Assembly (NCBI GenBank): GCA_002102555.1
Contig: MCFL01000023.1
Coordinates: forward strand, 248,001 to 312,000
Reading direction: 5' to 3'
Origin: Catenaria anguillulae PL171
Taxonomy: Eukaryota; Blastocladiomycota; Blastocladiomycetes; Blastocladiales; Catenariaceae
DNA length: 64,000 nucleotides
Numbering within the stretch: the first letter of the stretch is position 1; each line of letters begins with the position of its first letter. The position numbers and the translations under genes are program-made. Shown here in pieces: positions 32,690 to 43,375 of the stretch. The notes under the pieces were generated by a model, which made no database searches, had not been told where the DNA came from, and saw only the letters and a list, made by a program, of their open reading frames with translations.

Positions 32690-35069
32690 ATGAGCACGTC
32701 TCGCGACTCTCCGTCGGGCTCGCAGCCTAACCTTTTTGCCAGTGCCACATCCATCCATTCGAACGGTAATGGCACTACCCTTGGCGAAGACGCCTCCTTT
32801 GCCACGGGTAGTGGCTCGAGTTCCGAGGGCAAGAAAAAGGGACTCAAGGGCGCTCTCAGTAATTTCGTTGGCGCTGCCAAGGACATGTTCAATAACAACG
32901 ACAAGGACAAGCGCGACGGACCTTCGCCAACCGCCGTCATTTCCAAGGTGGCCATCTCCGGTCCCTACAATCCTGTCCATCTCACGCACGTTGGGTACAA
33001 TCCCGATACTGGCGAGGTATGCCTCTTCACGATCACCTTTCTTCTGGAACTGTCTGACCGACAATCTTGTGTGCTACTGTGTGCATGTATAGTTTACCGG
33101 CTTGCCTGCCGATTGGCAGGCGCTCTTGTCGGGATCAGGCATCACAAAACAAGAGCAGTCGGCGCATCCGCAAACAGTCATCGATATCATTGGCTTTTAC
33201 CAGGACGCAACTAAAGAAGCCAGCGACAAGACATCGCCATGGACAAAGTATCAGTACGGCCAGCCCGTGCCGGCTGGGCCAAAGGTCACCATGACGACTG
33301 TTGCTGGATTGCCTGCGGCCCCGCCCGCACATCGGCCGCCTCCTCCCATTCCCAACAAGGAAAAAGATGTACGCGCGTTATGCATTCCTGCCTCTGACGG
33401 TCGTAATGTTTCTCACACGCACTATTTTTCTCTTTATCAGGGAGCTGCACCACAACTGCCCCCGCTTTCATTTGACGCCGGCTCACTTGCTGCTCCGCTG
33501 GCCGTGCCTGTTCTCGCCCCGCTTCCTCCGGTCCCAACAGGATCAGCATCGGATCCCAATCTCTCGACAACCTCATCACATCACACGCCGGCAACCACTC
33601 CGTCAAAGAAACCCGCCGTTCCGCCACGACCCATTCCACCGACTCCCGCATCGACCACGTCAGCGGCTGTCAGCGATGCGACAGAGCAAATGTCGGTCAT
33701 TGACCTCAACCGCAAACCAAGCAGCAGCAGCAGCCACGCGACCAAAGTCATTGACTCGTCCAACCGCCCGAAGCGCAACTCGTCCATCAGCGGCAGTCTC
33801 ACGACCTCGGGCACGACGCTTGCATCCTCGTCCATCTCTGCGCCTCTCCCGCCCAATGCCTCGGAAAAGATTGCGTCCGCAGCCACCTCTACAACGGCCA
33901 CGCCGTCGTCGTCGCCACCGCTTGGCGCAACACCGCGCCCGCCCCCGCCGCCCAAACTCGATGCCAACGGCATGGCCATGACGCCCATGTCCAAGGAAGC
34001 CGTTGTTGCCCGGCTCGAGCAAATTGTGTCATCGGGCGACCCGACGCGCCAGTACCAAAACCTGGTCAAGATTGGCCAGGGAGCGAGTGGCGGCGTGTAC
34101 ACGGCAACACAGGTGGCCACGGGCAAAATTGTGGCCGTCAAGCAAATGAACCTCGATGCGCAGCCAAAGAAGGAGTTGATTATCAACGAGATCTTGGTCA
34201 TGAAGCGGTCGGCCCATGAAAACATTGTCAACTTTATGGATGCCTTCTTGTGGAAGGGCGATTTGTGGGTCGTCATGGAGTACATGGATGGCGGCGCATT
34301 GACAGATGTCGTCACATACAACTTGATGACCGAGGGCCAGATTGCCGCCGTTTGTCGGGAGATTTTCAAGGGTTTGGCACATCTGCATGCACAGGGAGTG
34401 TACGTTCCCTCTCTCTCTCTCGCTCGCTCTTGATTCATTCTCAGTTTGTATCAGCAGCTTACAGCAATGCTTTGCGTGTTTCGTTCACCACAGTATTCAC
34501 CGTGATATCAAGAGTGACAATGTTGTCTTGTCAAATCAGGGCCAAGTCAAGCTCACCGATTTCGGCTACTGTGCACAAATCAACGAGTACCAGTCCAAGC
34601 GGAATACCATGGTCGGAACGTACGTCCTCAAACCCTTTTCTTTCTGGTTCAGTCCCTTTTGCGCCGACTGACTGACGTGCGCTCTTGGATGTACGACCAT
34701 GTGCATAGCCCGTACTGGATGGCCCCCGAAATCGTCACCCGCAAAGACTACGGCCCCAAAGTCGACGTGTGGTCCCTGGGCATTCTCGCCATTGAAATGA
34801 TCGAAGGCGAGCCACCATACCTCAACGAAAACCCTCTGCGTGCCCTATACCTCATTGCGACCAACGGTACCCCAACGCTCCAAAACCCAGGTCAGCTTTC
34901 ATCCACGTTCCGTGACTTTTTGGCAAAGTGTCTCGAGGTGGACGTGGAGCGCCGACCAACGGCCGAGGACATGTTGCGGCATCCGTTCTTGAACAAGGCC
35001 GCGCCATTGACTTCGCTGGCGCCATTGATTCAGGCGGCCAAGGAGGCAGCCGCAGGGCACAAGAAGTAG
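32690..35069 (+). CDS. p21-activated Ser/Thr kinase (PAK/Ste20 type with CRIB)
   Basis: Five exons: 32690-33016, 33093-33368, 33441-34399, 34494-34619 and 34709-35069. Introns are 72-94 nt, giving 682 residues. The CRIB Cdc42/Rac-binding motif [20 protein letters not shown] at about residue 90 runs across intron 1 into [14 protein letters not shown] long Pro/Ser/Thr linker follows. The kinase domain has [46 protein letters not shown] and [11 protein letters not shown]; all catalytic residues are present. No PH domain precedes the CRIB, so it is PAK/Ste20-like rather than Cla4-like. It likely signals from Cdc42/Rac to the actin cytoskeleton and MAPK. Intron 2 (72 nt) is stop-free and in frame. 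The start sits in GCCACCATGAG. Confidence 0.96.
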
Positions 35070-35618
35070 TAGACTCTATTGTTTGTTTGCTTGCTTTTCT
35101 TTCAGTTTCCGTGATTCCTCTGTTGCTTTATTATTCCTTTCTTGCCACTTTTTTTTTCTCTTCTTTGCCCCACGTGCTGTTGGATATGTGTGTAAGGTTT
35201 GGTGTATTGCACAACCTGTTGGCTCTCTTTACCTCCATCATCTTGCCGGATTATCAACATTTTCGTTTTTTCAGCTTCCGTCACTTTTCTTGTTTGTTTG
35301 TTTGTCCTTCCCTTTTCGCATTTGTGGTTCATTATATTATATATTCGCTGCTGTGTTCTCATTCATTCGTGTATGGCTAAACCGTCACCAACGAAACGCT
35401 GCCATCCCTATTCATCCTTTGACCTGTCGAGGAGCACTGAGACAGGCGCAGGCAATGGGAAACGTGGACAAGGCGCTTTCATTCATTACACGCAAAATCA
35501 TCACTTTTGAATAGAGAACCATCGGGAAACACTGAAGGCAACTCTGAAATGAACCGTGCCAACCGGCACTAGTAACGATGGAAAACATGGAATGCTCCTT
35601 GCTCATCGGAGCGAGGGC
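35070..35618. other. Convergent 3' region, no gene seen
   Basis: A T-rich spacer between the PAK stop and the stop of the minus-strand secreted-protein gene, fitting two 3' untranslated regions. No frame is convincing. Confidence 0.6.
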
Positions 35619-37069
35619 TCACTCTGCCGACCTCAACATGCGAACAATCTCGGCATCGCCCGTCTTGACACACACCACTGCCGTCAACCTGCCAGCATCG
35701 CACGGCTGATCCACAACATCGCCCTTGATCTTTGGTTCCTCGGTCACGGGTCCATCAAATGAATTATTCTCATCAATCGACAACGCCACGCACTTGCCCT
35801 TGTGTGGTCCTTGGTCGGGCGTCTGAATCCAGGCGGCGCCCTCGTTGCCCGCGGCCGCGCGAATCATGGCCAAGGCCTCGTCCAAGTCCTTGTCCTTAGC
35901 GTACTCTGTACCTGCGCCGTTCCAGGGCGAGTAGAGCGCGCCGTACCCGTTGTCGGTGCACACCTTGAATGCCTCTTCGCGCAGCATGCCTTGGTTGCGT
36001 GTCACGACGCGCAGATTGGTTGAGGATTCTTGGCCAAAGGTTTCTTCGCGAACTGTGGCACAAATCGGGGCCGAGGGTGTGCCGTCGGGCTCGTTGACCG
36101 AGGCAGTCTATGTAACAAAAAAGCCATCAGAGACGAACAAGCAACAACAATCAAGCAAACACGACCAGTAATCTTATGAGACGTACATGTGTCTTGTCAC
36201 TGCCAAGGAATACTTGCACGGCATCCAAATCGAAATCGTCGCCGTTCCAAGTCGCAACCAATGCCTTGCCGTTGGGTCCAAGACAATCAAACGCCACGCT
36301 CGAAATCTGCTTAATGTTGTGCCAATCGGTATGGGCGAGCTGTGCCTCGCCGCCATTCACGGTCGAGCACGCGGCCTTTGCGTCCTTGGGCAACACGAGC
36401 CTGACGCCATCCTTTGTGGTCGGGATCCGGAACTCGTCGCTGCCGCACGTGCCGGGCACCTTGGTCTTGAGCCTGTAGAGCGTCTGCTGGCACTTGCCGC
36501 CGACGGGCAAGATGGCCAGCCGCTTAGTGCCCCAAGGGATCGGGAACGACGAGATGCGCGATACGCCGTCTTGCGTCAAGCACGTGGCCGGGTCCTTGTT
36601 GGACGGACACACACCCTGGCCTTTTGACGACTCGAGCATTTTCCCGTCGGCCCACACGTAGAAAGAAAACGTGTCGCGTGGGAATTTCGACTTGTTGCCC
36701 GGGCGCGCAACCACATCAAGCGTCACGGACGAGCCCGACGGCAGGTTGGTCGAGTCCCAGTCGAGTTCAATGGCGGATTGCTGGTCTTGGTTGTGGGTGC
36801 ATTGCGTCGAGAGCTCCCATTGGCCAAAGGGGACGGACGCGCCGCGGATGGTTTTGGTGCCCCAGGTGGCCGGCACAGAGGCGGCAGGCGCTGTAATGTG
36901 TCAAGGGAAGCGACCCACAAGTCGCCCGTCAGCTCCGCTAGCGGGGACGCGAACGCGAGTGAGGGCGAGGGAACATACCACGACGCTCACGGTTCGGGTC
37001 GGGATCGGCAAGAGCCAGGGAGGCCGAGGTTGCCAGGAGAAGCAGGGCGAGGGTTGGTGTGAGTTTCAT
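35619..37069 (-). CDS. Secreted Cys-containing protein, possible lectin-like C-terminus
   Basis: Three exons: 37069-36979, 36890-36187 and 36107-35619, with introns of 88 and 79 nt (GTATGT, GTACGT), giving 427 residues. The signal peptide is MKLTPTLALLLLATSASLAL followed by AD. The middle part is beta-rich with several cysteines (WELSTQCTHNQDQQSAIELD; GTCGSDEFRIP). The last about 110 residues (VCTDNGYGALYSPWNGAG; GAAWIQTPDQGPHKGKCVAL; AGRLTAVVCVKTG) recall the spacing of a C-type-lectin-like domain (a C...W...G.C...C pattern), but I cannot be sure. No GPI signal or membrane anchor is seen. It is probably an extracellular or wall-associated protein. Confidence 0.78.
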
Positions 37070-37511
37070 CGTGATTCAGTCTGATATCATTCGAATTGTT
37101 GACTTGTCATTGCTAACCCGGATGCTCGACTCTACGGGCGGCCGCTGGTGGATTTTAAACTGTCTTTTGCGCCCCTCTTGCTCGATCAGGATCAGGCAGG
37201 ATGAACGCCAGCCCGCGTCTGCTTCTCACGCTCGCAGAGTTTTCTTCAAGAACCAGTTTCTTCGAGCAGAAACAATGGCCACGGCCAGCCGTGGGAAAGT
37301 AGCAGTGAGCATCACGTGCCTACTCTCAGGCAAGAGCATGCGACGTGCGTGCATGTCACGTCTCTTCTCTTCGTGTCTCTCACGTCGGGCAGATCGCTCG
37401 CCCTTGCGTGCTTGATTTCACCATGCCCATGAATGAGACCGAGTACAGCGTACAGTATTGGGGCACTTTGAGCAATCGATTTTTCTTGTTCACAAGTCAA
37501 TTTCTGTCATC
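37070..37511. other. Divergent promoter region
   Basis: 440 bases between the secreted-protein gene and the UBZ-type gene. Nothing beyond promoters is expected or seen. Confidence 0.5.
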
Positions 37512-38144
37512 ATGTCAAGCTCGCCAACCTTGATGGCAAGTGCTCCTCCTCGCCGCCAGCCCAACGAGCTGCATTTGCCAAGCAACGCACACCAACTCGC
37601 TGCCCGAGGGCTCGATGCCATGATGACATCGGCCACAGCAGCTGTACCCCGGCCGTCTCCTCCACCCGATCGTAACGTGGCAAGTATGCACGGCACCTTA
37701 TCAACAAGTCCAAGCGGCTCACCATCAGTCACGATTCCGAGTCATCACGCGGTGACTCCGATTGGGCCAATGCATGATGTTTCGATTGAACCCCAGGCTC
37801 GACCTCAGCTGACACCGCCTCCACCGATATCGTTGACACAACTCGACCTGGATCTCATGCCGCTGCCTCCGGTCGCTCGCCCAATGCCAGCGGTCAGTGA
37901 TCTGCCGCCCATCATTCGGCCATCGGCTCGGACAGTCAAAATGGGCCAAAAACCAGGACCCGATTCTCTTGTCTCGCGGCTGTCTGGTGAGCAGGAGCAG
38001 AATCGGAATCTGGAGCAAGCATGTCCAATCTGCGGGCAATCTGTTCCTGAATCCAGTCTTCAAGCACATGTCAATGCGTGCACGGCTAGTGCAATGGAAG
38101 GAGACATAACCATGGGCTTGAATGATGACGACTTCGACTTCTAA
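37512..38144 (+). CDS. Proline-rich protein with a C-terminal UBZ4-type zinc finger
   Basis: Single exon, 210 residues from the ATG at 37512; an in-frame ATG at 37458 would add 18 residues. Most of the protein is Pro/Ser/Ala-rich and probably disordered. Near the C-terminus is CPICGQSVPESSLQAHVNAC, a C-x2-C...H-x3-C finger of the Rad18/UBZ4 kind, which binds ubiquitin in DNA-repair proteins. It is followed by an acidic end (LNDDDFDF) of a type often seen in short interaction motifs. It may be a small ubiquitin-binding adaptor. Convergent with the next gene, 65 bases apart. Confidence 0.72.
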   Translation: MSSSPTLMASAPPRRQPNELHLPSNAHQLAARGLDAMMTSATAAVPRPSPPPDRNVASMHGTLSTSPSGSPSVTIPSHHAVTPIGPMHDVSIEPQARPQLTPPPPISLTQLDLDLMPLPPVARPMPAVSDLPPIIRPSARTVKMGQKPGPDSLVSRLSGEQEQNRNLEQACPICGQSVPESSLQAHVNACTASAMEGDITMGLNDDDFDF

Positions 38145-38209
38145 ATGTGCGCGGCCACAAAACACTTGTATGTATATCCTGTACAATTGTATTTCTTAAC
38201 TTGATACAA

Positions 38210-39394
38210 TCAGCGGTTGTACACATCGGCGTGCATGTCATAGTGCGGCGACATGTTTTGCGGCCGTGCCACATCCAAAAAGTGTTTCCTCCACATGATC
38301 ACGAAGGCAACGAGCGGATCCACATCTGCAGGCAATGGAACTGGCCGTTCGACTCGACTTGTAGGCTCAGGGCGCTCATTGTGGTCGTCGATATCCATGG
38401 CATCTTCGTCCTCCTCCTCCTCCTGACCGACTGCTATGGCCTCCGTCGCCCGTGGAGGTCCCGACGGCTCGCACTTTGCGCCGGTGCCCAATCGAACCGA
38501 ATCCTCGACGCCGTACATCTCCCACACAAGTTTTGCCCGCTCCTCAATCACCTTTTCAACGACCCCCAATCCGTGCTCCTTAAACCCAGGCCCGCGCTCC
38601 ATGTCGGGCAACCCTGACGCCGCCACTAAATGTTCGCTCGTCAGCTCGACCTCATCGCCCAATCCCAAACCAACCCGAACTCGCCGCACAAGCTCGGCAA
38701 TCCGATCCTCGGGAATTTTGACCACCTTCCCTTCGGCTCTGTGCCTCTGAACCATCAACAAGGCCCCCGCGGCCTTGCGCGCATACCCGCTTTCCTTGTG
38801 CTCGACCCATGGCCCGCCGCCCACTGGGATCCCATAATGGTCGGCGATGACCTTGCACGTGCGCTGGACATGCTTGTCATACTCCATGTGGCAAGGTGCA
38901 CACGTCGGCAGCGTGTCTTGGTGCGCGTGGCTCTTGACGCACAGCGGCAGGTGCCGACGGTACTGGTGCGGGACAACAGAGACCATGACAAGCCCGCCAG
39001 ATGCAGACCCGCAAATCACGCACGTGTTGGTTTTGGGCTCGAGGTACCACGGCTGGTTGGCGCGGCCCGGGCCACGGGGCGTGAAGGTGAGTTGGATGGA
39101 AGTGGTCGAGAGCGGCACGGCGAGCGAGCGGGTCAGGTACCAGTCCAGCTTTTTGCTGACAAAGGATGATTGTGGCCCGTGAGATTGCGGGAAACGGTGA
39201 TGAAGGGTGGATGTATATGTGTAAATGTACCGAGAGCAGCGGAAAAGCAAGGTTTGGCCGTCAGGGCCGTAAACGCTACAGTTTTCGTAGAGCGGTTTGG
39301 TGCGCGTTGGGAAAGGGCATCGAGGTTGGTCTGCGGCTTGACTGCATGTGGTCCTGAGCGAGTTGCCGGCGGGGTCACTTGGATCAGGGGTCAT
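38210..39394 (-). CDS. Stand-alone protein related to the C-terminal domain of EXD2
   Basis: Two exons, 39394-39231 and 39155-38210, with an intron of 75 nt (GTACAT...TTGTCAG, phase 2), giving 369 residues. The sequence TKPLYENCSVYGPDGQTLLF, the splice-joined RCSRKKLDWYL, NTCVICGSASGGLVMVSVVP with HQYRRHLPL, and the later LPTCAPCHMEYD follow the order of the zinc-binding, HNH-like C-terminal part of animal EXD2. The DEDDy exonuclease domain that precedes it in EXD2 is absent. Four cysteines in two CxxC pairs and the conserved H-x-Y-R are kept. The C-terminal 100 residues are acidic and new. A nucleic-acid role is plausible but not shown. Confidence 0.78.
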   Translation of the reverse strand: MTPDPSDPAGNSLRTTCSQAADQPRCPFPTRTKPLYENCSVYGPDGQTLLFRCSRYIYTYTSTLHHRFPQSHGPQSSFVSKKLDWYLTRSLAVPLSTTSIQLTFTPRGPGRANQPWYLEPKTNTCVICGSASGGLVMVSVVPHQYRRHLPLCVKSHAHQDTLPTCAPCHMEYDKHVQRTCKVIADHYGIPVGGGPWVEHKESGYARKAAGALLMVQRHRAEGKVVKIPEDRIAELVRRVRVGLGLGDEVELTSEHLVAASGLPDMERGPGFKEHGLGVVEKVIEERAKLVWEMYGVEDSVRLGTGAKCEPSGPPRATEAIAVGQEEEEDEDAMDIDDHNERPEPTSRVERPVPLPADVDPLVAFVIMWRKHFLDVARPQNMSPHYDMHADVYNR

Positions 39395-40891
39395 GGTTTC
39401 GGTAGGAAAGAGTGCATGGGAAATTGAATTGCATCGAGTTTACTCTAGCACGAATTGCAGTTTCGCGAGGCCACACAAGGGTATAGGCAAAGTCGTTGTG
39501 CCATGCAATTTGGTGAGAGGCAAAGTGATCGACAGCCAATCGGCAGCCCCTCCAACGGTGATGGTCAGAAAGGTCGCTGGCTTGCGGCCCGCCTCCCGTG
39601 GTCAGTGGGAATCGCAAGCGCGCATGTTCCCTGTCCCCAGGGCGAATCTTCTCCATCTGCCGCACCATCCTACGGCATACTCGTGGTCGTATGTCAGCTC
39701 AGCTGTTCCGGGCTCCTGTGTTGAAGAAGATGGCCACATTGTCTGAAGCTGAGGAATGATGTGTGTATGTGTCAGATATGTTTCATGTTATCTTCGTTAC
39801 CTCGTGTCTTGGCTCAATGCGTGACTTGAATGATTAGGTCATTTAGCAAGTTCTGCATGCGGTTAGCAATCCAAACCACAAGAACCAATCGTATGCTACC
39901 AAGTCTTCCCCTCTCGAAAGTGGATGAGGAAACTTGCAAGATCCAACGCCGAATCAGTGGGAGGCGCTTGCCCTCGCCAAACGCTTTGCACAACTTATTC
40001 ACCCTCGATCGTACAACTCTACCGACATGCTCGAACTACCAAGCATATAGAATTTCGATGTACATTGAATGCAAGGACAAGTACTGCCTTGTAGAATGCG
40101 TGCGAGACCTTTTGCAACACTAGTTGTGCCGCCCCTGCTTTTTGTGGCCGCTGAAACGACACCCTGTGTCGGGAGATGTGGGTCCCACCTGTTCGAATCT
40201 TTGCCAATGTCCGTTGATTTCTTGAACGATTCAAGGGCAGTGAACAGCTTGGGACCGGCATAGTGCACACTGACATCATTCGAAAAGAGACAATTGATTG
40301 TATCAAGATATTTCAAAGTGAAGAGTGTTGGAATTGGGACAGGCGATGAATGAAAACGGACAGAGGTTTCCGAGTCGCGTTCGAGGTTGCTCAGAGGAGG
40401 ACAAGGTAGTCAGCACGGCGAAGATGATGGAAATAGGACACGCATACAATCGAGGTAATGGGGGGGGGGGGGGAGAGAGAGAGAGAGAGGAGGAGGAGGA
40501 GGAGGAGAAGGAGGACGTGCATGAGTAACGGTGACATGTACTATGTGACAGACAATGAATGGATTCACGATAACAAAAGAAGTCAGCATCCGACAACAGA
40601 TGGACGCGTGCGAGGACAAGGCGATGGGAAAGGCACGAAGTGAAGTGGTCAGCGGGCTAGCGGGCAGCAGGGAGAGGAAAAGTGAGGGAACGAGGGTCGA
40701 AAGAGAAGGAATGGTATACAGATGCGTTTTGTTTTGTCAACGATAATGGTTGGTGGGAGGGTCGTGACATTCGCTGCATAGTCCAAGCTGCAGGGAAGCA
40801 TGGAAGGATGCGAAACTCGGTTACATGACGATTGATTCATAGGCTAGTTTTTGCAGGTGTGATAAGCTAACGTGTCAACTCGGCGTTGCAC
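39395..40891. other. 1.5-kb region without a recognised gene
   Basis: Upstream of the EXD2-like gene and downstream of the membrane-protein gene, both on the minus strand. It includes the compound microsatellite at 40460-40514. Two overlapping opposite-strand frames at 39830-40316 are not convincing. A GTTCGAATC string at about 40190 resembles a tRNA T-loop, but its stem does not pair. Confidence 0.5.
40460..40514. repeat. Compound microsatellite G(n)-(GA)n-(GGA)n
   Basis: A run of about 14 G is followed directly by GA dinucleotides and then GGA/GAG trinucleotides up to about 40514. Such purine-only tracts can form triplex or quadruplex structures. Confidence 0.95.
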
Positions 40892-41539
40892 TCATATGTC
40901 GCGGGAATTTGAAGCGTACATGCGGGCATGGCACCTCGCACACTGACATCCTCGAACAATCCGTGGCCGCTCTTGTTCGACGTTCGCCACTGGACCGACC
41001 TCGGCCACGTCGTCGCTGTCAATGTCTTTGACTCTGACCGCATCCGGAGCAAAAACGGTCGCCGTGACTGCCCCAAACCGATGGCGCTTGAGCTGATGTT
41101 CGAGTGCAGCGTCCGACCAGGGAAGCACAGGATCTGGGCGGAAAAAGTGTCGAACATGGACAGCCGCGTTTAGAATCCAGTCGACGCGAGCCGATGCGGT
41201 GTGCCAGAGGAACCAATCGACTGCCGTCAGCAACAGCTTCCCGAGTAGGATGAGAATGGATAGCAGCGCAGGCACTGGAGATGATGGCTCGTTGGCCTTG
41301 CGCTGGCGGCGGCGGCGTCGCCGATGGGTACCAGTGACAGCAGCCGAGCGGCCACCACACACGAATGCATCAAGTGGCAGACTTGTCGACTGTGCATCGA
41401 ATGCTTGCTTTCCAGTCGAAAGATCGCCCGGGGTGAGAAGCGAGAGCTCGTTGCTACGCGAGCCGACCAGCGCTATATCGGATGCAGCGGATCGTTGAGG
41501 TGATTGTTGTTGATGTTCGCTTTGGCCTGAAGTAGACAT
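40892..41539 (-). CDS. Unknown single-pass membrane protein
   Basis: 215 residues from the ATG at 41539, one exon. The N-terminal half is Ser/Gln-rich, followed by a strongly basic patch (THRRRRRRQRKANEP), then one hydrophobic segment (ALLSILILLGKLLLTAVDWF). The region after it is conserved-looking (ARVDWILNAAVHVRHFFRPD). The C-terminus has a CQCARCHARM cluster. The basic patch before the membrane segment suggests an inside orientation of the N-terminus. I do not recognise a family. A further 3' exon is possible because donor-like GTGCGA and GTACGC sites occur near the end. Confidence 0.5.
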   Translation of the reverse strand: MSTSGQSEHQQQSPQRSAASDIALVGSRSNELSLLTPGDLSTGKQAFDAQSTSLPLDAFVCGGRSAAVTGTHRRRRRRQRKANEPSSPVPALLSILILLGKLLLTAVDWFLWHTASARVDWILNAAVHVRHFFRPDPVLPWSDAALEHQLKRHRFGAVTATVFAPDAVRVKDIDSDDVAEVGPVANVEQERPRIVRGCQCARCHARMYASNSRDI

Positions 41540-42469
41540 AATGGTTGGACTCCGGAGTCGGGAACGAATCGGGTTTGCCGAGTACATTCAGTTTGGGGTT
41601 TAGACGTTGGTCGAGTGGCGTGCCACGCGGACAGTGTAGGAATGATGTCTCCAAGGCCGTTGGTATACGTTCGGTATTGATGGTTCCCATCCAAGCTCAG
41701 GGTTCTGGTACGCGACGATCCATGAGATAGTGTCCACAGAGATGTGGTGTGCTGCGGACTGGTTGCATCGAGTCTTTGTATACGTTGCAGGTTGCGTGGG
41801 ATGGTAAAGGAAGGTGACTCTGGAGGGAGAGGCGACATGAGCACAATATGAATCCATTCGTTGGAGTCAGGTCCAGTCGTACATGGGAGCAGTACTTGCC
41901 AGACGTCGGACAATGATCGGAAGTGATTCGAGCTTCAACGCCGATGCTAATTTTCTCCTTCTTCTAGCTTTGCGCTGAATTTGCGTTTCCGGCCACATCG
42001 TGCGGCGCATGATGATGAGTTGGCTGGACGGAAAGTCGTGGAAAGAAAACGCGTCACTTGTCGTTCTTGCTTTTCTTGTGCTTGCTTGAGCTGAGCTCGC
42101 GAGCAGAAAATAATAGCTCCGAAGTTTTTTTGCGCCTGTTTGTTGCTCAGTCAGCTCCCTAGAGACACTCAAAATCCGGAGGTCTTTTTCATTCATTCGT
42201 GAGCCGGAATGAGAGATGCGAGCAACCGAGCTAAGCAGTTCCGTTCCGAGTTCTGACTACAGATCCACGACTTCCTGTCACCTGTTGGCCGGTTCGGAGT
42301 GAGAACGCTGGAAAACTCATGACGGCGAGCTCCGCGAACTCACCTCGTCGATTCCCTTGAGTTTGGCATTGTGTGCCGCCTTTTGATTGCTTTGAGCGAT
42401 TCAATAAAGATTGACATCTGGCGAGAAATGCGCACAGGTATTGATTCTAAAGGGCAATGACACACACAC
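41540..42469. other. Intergenic region, no gene resolved
   Basis: Upstream of the membrane-protein gene and downstream of the WW-ankyrin gene. A basic frame at 41867-42196 (minus; QRKARRRRKLASALKLE) is too weak to call. A possible 3' exon of the WW-ankyrin gene may lie at 42330-42390. Confidence 0.4.
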
Positions 42470-43375
42470 TCACGCAGTAAATCCATACGACGCCCACAGC
42501 TGCAATACATCAGTGTGACCTCCTCTACTAGCCATTGTCATGGCAATATGAGCAGACGCCGTGTTCACGCTCAATCCATTCTTGAGCCACCACTGGAGCG
42601 TCTCAATGTGCCCCTGGGTGGACGCTTGAATCAGCGGGAGACAGCTGTGCAACAACTCGAGTCCAGAGTCGAGCCACCACTGCAAGACGGACAACTTGTT
42701 GTCTGAACTGGCAAACCCAATGGCACGTTGGCTGTACTTGAGGTCGAGCCCGCTCGCCTTCCACCACGACAAGACATGGACATGACCGGCCCAAGATGCG
42801 TCGTCCATGGCAGATTCCGTGTACTTGCACTCGAGCCCGCTTTGTTTCCACCACGATAAAATGTTAATATGAGCCGACTGGCTCGCGAAATCCATGCACA
42901 AGTGAGTGTACTTCAGGGGCAACTCGTTCTGCGCGGCCCACCAGTCTAAGGACGCGACCTTGCCCGTCATTCCCACATAGTCTATGGCGTTGGATGTGTA
43001 TGCGAGCGCCAGCGGTCTTGAATACCGCTTTGACGCCCGCGACAGTTGAACGTGAAGCGAAAGCGTCTTGACCATTCCTTGCGAACTGGCAATGTCCATG
43101 TCACGATGGTGAGGCATGGCTTCGAGGGCAACGCGGGTGACGAGCGGAGCGGCAGAATACGGCAGCACATGCAGGGCAGCGACAATGTCGGGATGTGGAA
43201 CCGAGTCGGTCGCCCTTGGCGGGTGACACGGGCTGGCCTTGGGAATGCATGTCGCTGTGGAGCGAATGAGGGCGACGAGCACAAACTCGGAAATGTCAGT
43301 GGGAAGCGAAGGAACATGGTCTATTGGCTGCCAGCAGCCTTCATGGGTGGGAGGCATGGTATAGGGAGCGTCCAT
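42470..43375 (-). CDS. WW-bearing ankyrin-like repeat protein
   Basis: 301 residues from the ATG at 43375. The C-terminal half has repeats of about 29 residues, each with a paired Trp and a GL turn: DWWAAQNELPLKYT, LSWWKQSGLECKYT, LSWWKASGLDLKYS, LQWWLDSGLELLHS and LQWWLKNGLSVNTA. Between them lie helices of the type AMDDASWAGHVHV. This is an ankyrin-like solenoid in which each repeat helix carries WW, a style I associate with large families in Blastocladiomycota. The frame ends at a TGA overlapping GTGAGT, so a short 3' exon may follow, though GTGAGT does not fit the donor pattern of this genome. A decayed relative lies at 54.2-55.6 kb. Function is unknown, probably protein binding. Confidence 0.72.
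   Translation of the reverse strand: MDAPYTMPPTHEGCWQPIDHVPSLPTDISEFVLVALIRSTATCIPKASPCHPPRATDSVPHPDIVAALHVLPYSAAPLVTRVALEAMPHHRDMDIASSQGMVKTLSLHVQLSRASKRYSRPLALAYTSNAIDYVGMTGKVASLDWWAAQNELPLKYTHLCMDFASQSAHINILSWWKQSGLECKYTESAMDDASWAGHVHVLSWWKASGLDLKYSQRAIGFASSDNKLSVLQWWLDSGLELLHSCLPLIQASTQGHIETLQWWLKNGLSVNTASAHIAMTMASRGGHTDVLQLWASYGFTA

Noticed and set aside
32690-35069. Cla4-type PAK
   Set aside because: No PH domain is present before the CRIB motif.
40140-40210. A tRNA-like GTTCGAATC string
   Set aside because: The bases on either side do not form a T-stem, and no acceptor stem or A-box fits.
42330-42470. A 3' exon of the WW-ankyrin gene after a GTGAGT donor
   Set aside because: The donor has A at +4, unlike the genome pattern, and the acceptors tried gave either the wrong frame or unconvincing sequence; left as a remark only.
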